64,000 nucleotides of DNA from Jeongeupia sp. USM3 (GTDB lineage Bacteria > Pseudomonadota > Gammaproteobacteria > Burkholderiales > Chitinibacteraceae), in NCBI RefSeq assembly GCF_001808185.1, contig NZ_CP017668.1, positions 868,001 to 932,000 of the forward strand. Direction: 5' to 3'. The stretch's first letter is position 1. The number at the start of each line of letters is the position of its first letter. Both the position numbers and the translations under genes were made by a program. This document shows positions 60,899 to 64,000 of the stretch, piece after piece. The notes beneath the pieces were generated by a model, which searched no databases, had not been told where the DNA came from, and worked only from the letters and a program-made list of their open reading frames with translations.

Positions 60899-61156
60899 TC
60901 AGCGCCGGCGGAACGACGCCGCGGCCGGGGCGTTGGCGTCCTTGTGACGGAAGCTGACCCGACCCTTGGTCAGGTCATACGGCGACATTTCCACCGTCAC
61001 GCGGTCGCCGGCGAGGATGCGGATGCGGTGTTTGCGCATCTTGCCCGACGCATAGGCCGAAATCGTGACGCCATTGCTGAGTTCAACGCGGAAACGCGTA
61101 TCCGGGAGCACTTCGAGTACCACACCTTCAAATTCGATCGAATCTTCCTTGGCCAT
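60899..61156 (-). CDS. infA: Translation initiation factor IF-1, C-terminally extended
   Basis: 85 aa. MAKEDSIEFEGVVLEVLPDTRFRVELSNGVTISAYASGKMRKHRIRILAGDRVTVEMSPYDLTKGRVSFRHK is a full S1-type IF-1 (usual length ~72), followed by an additional DANAPAAASFRRR tail. Betaproteobacteria often carry a second infA outside the ribosomal-protein operon; this one is divergent from cspA, suggesting a link to cold or growth-state control. It binds the 30S A site. Confidence 0.95.
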   Translation of the reverse strand: MAKEDSIEFEGVVLEVLPDTRFRVELSNGVTISAYASGKMRKHRIRILAGDRVTVEMSPYDLTKGRVSFRHKDANAPAAASFRRR

Positions 61157-61618
61157 GATGTTCCTGTGTAAACGGAGATAAACCCTCGTGCCGGCAATGC
61201 GGCAGCACCGCACCTGCACGCAGGCGCGAACCGGGACGGACGGCAAAAGGGGAAAATCGGGCCGGCATCAAACCCAACGCATGGGGCGGCCCTTGGGAAG
61301 GCAAGCCGGCATTGTACGCGCCACACCGGCCCCGGACCCAGCAATGTCAGCGGAATTGCCAAGGAAATATCACCGTTCGCGCTGCGCGCGGCGCCGGGCC
61401 AGCCATTCGTCATTTTCACGAACCGGCTCGAAAATTCCGCTTGCACCCCTTCCAAAACGGGGGTAAAAAGACAAGCGCAGGATTTTCAAGTAGTGACGTT
61501 GTCGGTATCCGTAGTGCCTCTGGCAGTACCTCGTATCTCCCCACATCCCTTGATTTCCGTGCACCTAGGGCTTTGCCCTGTTCTTCATCAACACCTGTTT
61601 CAAGCAAGGGATATTCTC
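61157..61618. promoter_or_regulatory. Divergent infA-cspA intergenic region
   Basis: About 460 bp with no gene. It must hold the infA promoter and the cspA promoter with its leader. The ~150 bp before cspA may form the structured cold-sensing leader known for such genes, but no promoter pair was clear by eye. Confidence 0.45.
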
Positions 61619-61822
61619 ATGGCTACCGGTACCGTTAAGTGGTTCAACGACGCTAAGGGCTTCGGCTTCATCACCCCGGACGAAGGCGGCGACGACCTGT
61701 TCGCGCACTTCTCGCAAATCAATTCGAACGGTTTCAAGACCCTGGCCGAAGGCCAGCGCGTGACCTTCGATGTCACCACCGGCCCGAAGGGCAAGCAAGC
61801 CTCGAACATCAAGGCTGCTTAA
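61619..61822 (+). CDS. cspA: Cold-shock protein CspA family
   Basis: 67 aa, AAGGGA upstream. A single cold-shock domain with both RNA-binding motifs: GTVKWFNDAKGFGFITPD (RNP1, KGFGFI) and DLFAHFSQI (RNP2, LFAHF). RNA chaperone of the cytosol. It ends at a bidirectional terminator. Confidence 0.96.
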   Translation: MATGTVKWFNDAKGFGFITPDEGGDDLFAHFSQINSNGFKTLAEGQRVTFDVTTGPKGKQASNIKAA

Positions 61823-61856
61823 TCGACCGCGGCGAGAGCCGCACTCGATTCGCTAC

Positions 61857-61886
61857 GAAAAAGCCCGGCACCGCCGGGCTTTTTTG
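61857..61886 (+). terminator. Intrinsic terminator of cspA
   Basis: AAAAAGCCCGGC / GCCGGGCTTTTTT hairpin with a 3-nt loop and T-run. Confidence 0.9.
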
Positions 61887-61898
61887 CGTCTGCGCCTA

Positions 61899-62164
61899 GG
61901 GCCTGTCGTCATGAGTTTCACGACTGCGCTGTGCCGAAAAAGGACCAGCCACAAGGCGCGCGACGCCAGCAATAACAAGTTATTGCCAAGGAGCGCAACG
62001 CAGTGGATGGGCATTTTTCGGCTCAGCCCTTCGGGTTCGGGGTATTTCGGGCGCCGCGCGGTGTCGCCAGCCACTTGCGGTACGCGTACCGCAGCGTGAC
62101 TGGCTTCGTGCACGCCATCCCGAACTGCCCCGAACGCAGTCGTGAAACTCATGACAACAGGCCC
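61899..62164 (+). repeat. MITE-like repeat element, copy B (266 bp)
   Basis: Terminal inverted repeats of 30 bp with one mismatch: 61899-61928 (GGGCCTGTCGTCATGAG...) against the minus strand from 62164. Internal palindromes CAATAACAAGTTATTG (61970-61985, arms CAATAAC/GTTATTG) and GCGGTACGCGTACCGC (62077-62092). Shared with copy A, in the same order, are segments such as CCGAAAAAGG, CAACGCAGTGGATG, CCCTTCGGGTT and TTGCGGTAC. It lies between cspA and the dodecin gene. Confidence 0.8.
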
Positions 62165-62210
62165 CAGCATGCGGGGCTATGCTGAAATCTGCCCCAGCCG
62201 GAGAAACAGC

Positions 62211-62417
62211 ATGAGCGAACACGTGTACAAAATGGTCGAGCTCGTCGGTTCGTCGACCCAGAGCTGCGACGAGGCGATCCGCAACGCCATCGCCAAGGCG
62301 GCACAGACGATCAAGAACATGGATTGGTTCGAGGTTGTCGAAACCCGTGGCCACATCGTCGATGGCAAGGTCGGCCACTGGCAGGTCACGCTGAAGGTCG
62401 GCTTCCGCGTCGACTGA
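62211..62417 (+). CDS. Dodecin family protein
   Basis: 68 aa, GGAG upstream. MSEHVYKMVELVGSSTQSCDEAIRNAIAKAAQTIKNMDWFEVVETRGHIVDGKVGHWQVTLKVGFRV is a complete dodecin with the VYKMVELVGSS start, the aromatic W39 that stacks on flavin, and the HWQVTLKVGF strand. Forms a hollow dodecamer storing flavin or coenzyme A. Confidence 0.95.
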   Translation: MSEHVYKMVELVGSSTQSCDEAIRNAIAKAAQTIKNMDWFEVVETRGHIVDGKVGHWQVTLKVGFRVD

Positions 62418-62530
62418 GCGCCTAATCCTGCTGCGGCGTTGTGCTCGCTTGCCGTACCAGTTTACTGTCTGCGTTTCGGCCCCTAAAGGGCCCCTTGCCA
62501 GCACCGTTGCGCAGGATTTTGCTGGCCGCG

Positions 62531-62932
62531 CTAATCGGTGACCTTGCCGCGCATGGCCTTGATCGAACCGCGCTGGGTTTTCTTTTCGAGCCGGCGTTTT
62601 TGCGAGCCCCAGGTCGGTTTGGTCGCCCTTCTCGCCTTGGCGGTTTCCGTGATGCCGTCGACGAGCGCCTGCAAGCGCGCCAGCGCGTCGAGTCGGTTCT
62701 GCTCCTGGCTGCGCGACTGCTGTGCCTTGATCACGACAACGCCGTCCTTGCTGATCCGGCTGTCGTTCAGCGCCAGCAGTCGCGCCTTGATGAAATCGGG
62801 CAGGGACGACGCGCAGATGTCGAAACGCAGGTGAACCGCGCTCGACACCTTGTTGACGTTCTGGCCGCCGGCACCCTGCGCACGGATCGCGCTGAACTCG
62901 ACCTCGTCGTCGCGAACGGCGTACGACTTCAC
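62531..62932 (-). CDS. arfB: Peptidyl-tRNA hydrolase ArfB (ribosome rescue)
   Basis: 133 aa from a GTG with GGGGA upstream. The GGQ motif is in AIRAQGAGGQNVNKVSSAVHLRFD, as in class I release factors. The C-terminal basic tail TKPTWGSQKRRLEKKTQRGSIKAMRGKV enters the empty mRNA channel of stalled ribosomes. Of normal length for ArfB (YaeJ). It lies 31 bp downstream of DUF2185 on the same strand. Confidence 0.93.
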   Translation of the reverse strand: MKSYAVRDDEVEFSAIRAQGAGGQNVNKVSSAVHLRFDICASSLPDFIKARLLALNDSRISKDGVVVIKAQQSRSQEQNRLDALARLQALVDGITETAKARRATKPTWGSQKRRLEKKTQRGSIKAMRGKVTD

Positions 62933-62963
62933 GACGTCCCCGCCGCGGATGATGCGACCCGGC

Positions 62964-63299
62964 TCAAGGCTCGTTGGCGTCGAGGAAGGTCTCGCCGTCT
63001 TCGGCCTTGTCGAACTCGGCGCCGACCGGCGAATCGAGCAAGGGGATGATCGCTTCGTCGTAGTTGGCGACGATGTTGACGTCGACGACGGCGAAGTTCT
63101 TGCTGTTGTCGATATAGCTGTCGGATTCGAAGCCCGAGAGAAAGCGCCAGCCGCTGTCGTCGGCATCCTCGGGTTCTTCGCGGTACATGAAGCCGACGCC
63201 GCGTCCGTCGACGGTGATCATGTCGCTGACCACGCACAGCCCGCGCCCCGGGGCGAGTTCGCGGAGCTGGGTCTTGTCGAGCTTGAACTGCTTTTGCAT
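62964..63299 (-). CDS. DUF2185 domain-containing protein
   Basis: 111 aa from the ATG of MQKQFKLDKTQL. The domain GRGLCVVSDMITVDGRGVGFMYREEPEDADDSGWRFLSGFESDSYIDNSKNFAVVDVNIVANYD is the DUF2185 (Imm33-related) pattern: 'VSDMI..DG..VGFMYREEP....DSGW.F..G.E'. Cytosolic. Related domains occur as immunity proteins, but here it sits in a housekeeping pair with arfB and no toxin is nearby. Confidence 0.85.
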   Translation of the reverse strand: MQKQFKLDKTQLRELAPGRGLCVVSDMITVDGRGVGFMYREEPEDADDSGWRFLSGFESDSYIDNSKNFAVVDVNIVANYDEAIIPLLDSPVGAEFDKAEDGETFLDANEP

Positions 63300-63463
63300 G
63301 GCGATTTTCCATCGGGTGGCTTTGCCGGCAAGGATACGCGCTGGCGCGGGGGGCGTCATCGCCGCGGCATGCCTGAAAGACAGCGGCATAGGTGGAAGCC
63401 GCAACAGGCACGCTTCGCCGCGGTGCTAAGATCGACCGATAACGATAAAGATATGAATCAATC

Positions 63464-64000
63464 ATGAGCAATCCGCTGTCCGGCCAGGGCGTGCTGCTGT
63501 CGGTCGTTGCCTCGGTCGTGTTCGCCGTCCTCGGCTGGTTCACCACACTGCTTTTGCCGCTGACCGGGCTGGAGATTTTTGCCTGGCGCGTCGTCTGGAC
63601 CGTGCCGGGCATGATCGTCGTCGTCTCGCTGCTCAAGCACTGGGGCAAGTTCGGCACGACGGTTGCGCGGCTCCGGCACGAGCCGGTGCTGTGGCTGGCG
63701 CTGCCGGTCGGCGGGTTCCTGCTTGGCGTGCAGCAGTGGCTGTTCATGTGGGCGCCGCTCGAAGGCCGCCTGCTCGAGGTCACGCTCGGCTATTTCCTGC
63801 TGCCGCTGGTGATGGTGCTGGTCGGCTACCTGTTCTATGGCGAGCGCCCGGGCAAGCTGCAGTGGCTGGCAGTGGCGTTCGCGTGCGCCGGCGTGCTGCA
63901 CGAGCTGTGGCTGACGCGGGCATTCTCGTGGGTAACACTGGTGACGGCGCTGGGCTACCCGCCCTACCTGATGCTGCGCCGCGCGGTGCGGCTCGATCCG
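63464..64000 (+). CDS. EamA-family transporter RarD-like, 5' part (truncated by window edge)
   Basis: 179 codons to the window edge with no stop. MSNPLSGQGVLLSVVASVVFAVLGWFTTLLLPLTGLEIFAWRVVW, GVQQWLFMWAPLEGRLLEVTLGYFLLPLVMVLVGYLFYGE and the following helices are RarD/EamA-like. It differs clearly from the RarD at 43531, e.g. WFTTLLLPLTG in place of GLLPLYLKALTG, so this is a paralogue. Confidence 0.88.
   Translation, partial: MSNPLSGQGVLLSVVASVVFAVLGWFTTLLLPLTGLEIFAWRVVWTVPGMIVVVSLLKHWGKFGTTVARLRHEPVLWLALPVGGFLLGVQQWLFMWAPLEGRLLEVTLGYFLLPLVMVLVGYLFYGERPGKLQWLAVAFACAGVLHELWLTRAFSWVTLVTALGYPPYLMLRRAVRLDP

Noticed and set aside
62964..63299. DUF2185 protein as an immunity protein of a toxin pair
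   Set aside because: Related domains can be immunity proteins, but no toxin is adjacent and the gene pairs with arfB.

Overview
The window looks like chromosomal DNA of a GC-rich betaproteobacterium, most likely of the Neisseriales/Chitinibacteraceae type. This is inferred from housekeeping gene style and content (a variant infA beside cspA, rhlE, the nfrAB-type glycan locus, a RquA-like methyltransferase), not from a marker gene. It divides into three parts: an accessory secreted-protein and polymorphic-toxin locus (1-24 kb), a decayed mobile-element zone ending at a tRNA gene (24-30.2 kb), and an ordinary compact core region (30.2-64 kb).

Region 1 (1-23.8 kb, all minus strand). Reading in the direction of transcription: a 1.25-kaa IPT/TIG-repeat protein, a glycine-rich secreted protein, a 2.2-kaa beta-helix/Ig/FN3 protein, and a 1.7-kaa RHS-repeat protein whose C-terminus is a Hint domain followed by a GIY-YIG-like nuclease. 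These are followed by a leucine-rich-repeat protein in the position of its immunity protein, a zinc-ribbon/TM/glutaredoxin protein, a 1.3-kaa FN3-repeat protein, and, after an intrinsic terminator, a type II secretion GspF-like protein cut by the window edge. All the large proteins carry Sec-type N-termini. There is no PAAR or VgrG domain, so a Sec/type II route for an RHS effector is the working hypothesis. The tip of the toxin and its partner are visibly more A/T-rich than the rest, as expected for an exchanged toxin/immunity cassette.

Region 2 (23.8-30.2 kb). Remains of satellite-type elements. An inovirus Gp2-type (YagK/YfjJ) gene is cleanly split by an IS481-family element with 20-bp inverted repeats and a 6-bp GATAAC target duplication. 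Nearby are an alpA regulator, a second, A/T-rich Gp2-type gene frameshifted at a run of nine A, and a multiply frameshifted P4-type integrase next to tRNA-Arg(CCG). The whole region reads as a degraded island at a tRNA site.

Region 3 (30.2-64 kb). Core genes: a membrane-anchored dihaem cytochrome c, a GNAT acetyltransferase, a SugE-type SMR exporter, a dienelactone hydrolase and PepD. A three-gene lysine-catabolism operon follows (DUF1338 2-oxoadipate dioxygenase/decarboxylase, lysine/saccharopine dehydrogenase, ALDH7). Then come a DUF4124 protein and an SDR with overlapping divergent start codons, RquA (rhodoquinone), RhlE, a SatP-like acetate transporter, RarD, a molybdopterin-domain protein with a diguanylate cyclase, and NagD. 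A wecB-nfrB-nfrA-DUF4434 operon would make and export a c-di-GMP-controlled ManNAc-type glycan of the kind used as the phage N4 receptor in E. coli. The right end holds a lipoprotein, small domain-of-unknown-function proteins, YpfJ metallopeptidase, a MATE exporter, a NUDIX hydrolase, IF-1, CspA, dodecin, ArfB, DUF2185 and a second, truncated RarD.

Two copies of an apparently undescribed ~270-290 bp repeat family (47726-48017 and 61899-62164) lie between core genes. They share an internal layout with two conserved palindromes, while their ~30-bp terminal inverted repeats differ in sequence between copies yet stay self-complementary within each copy.
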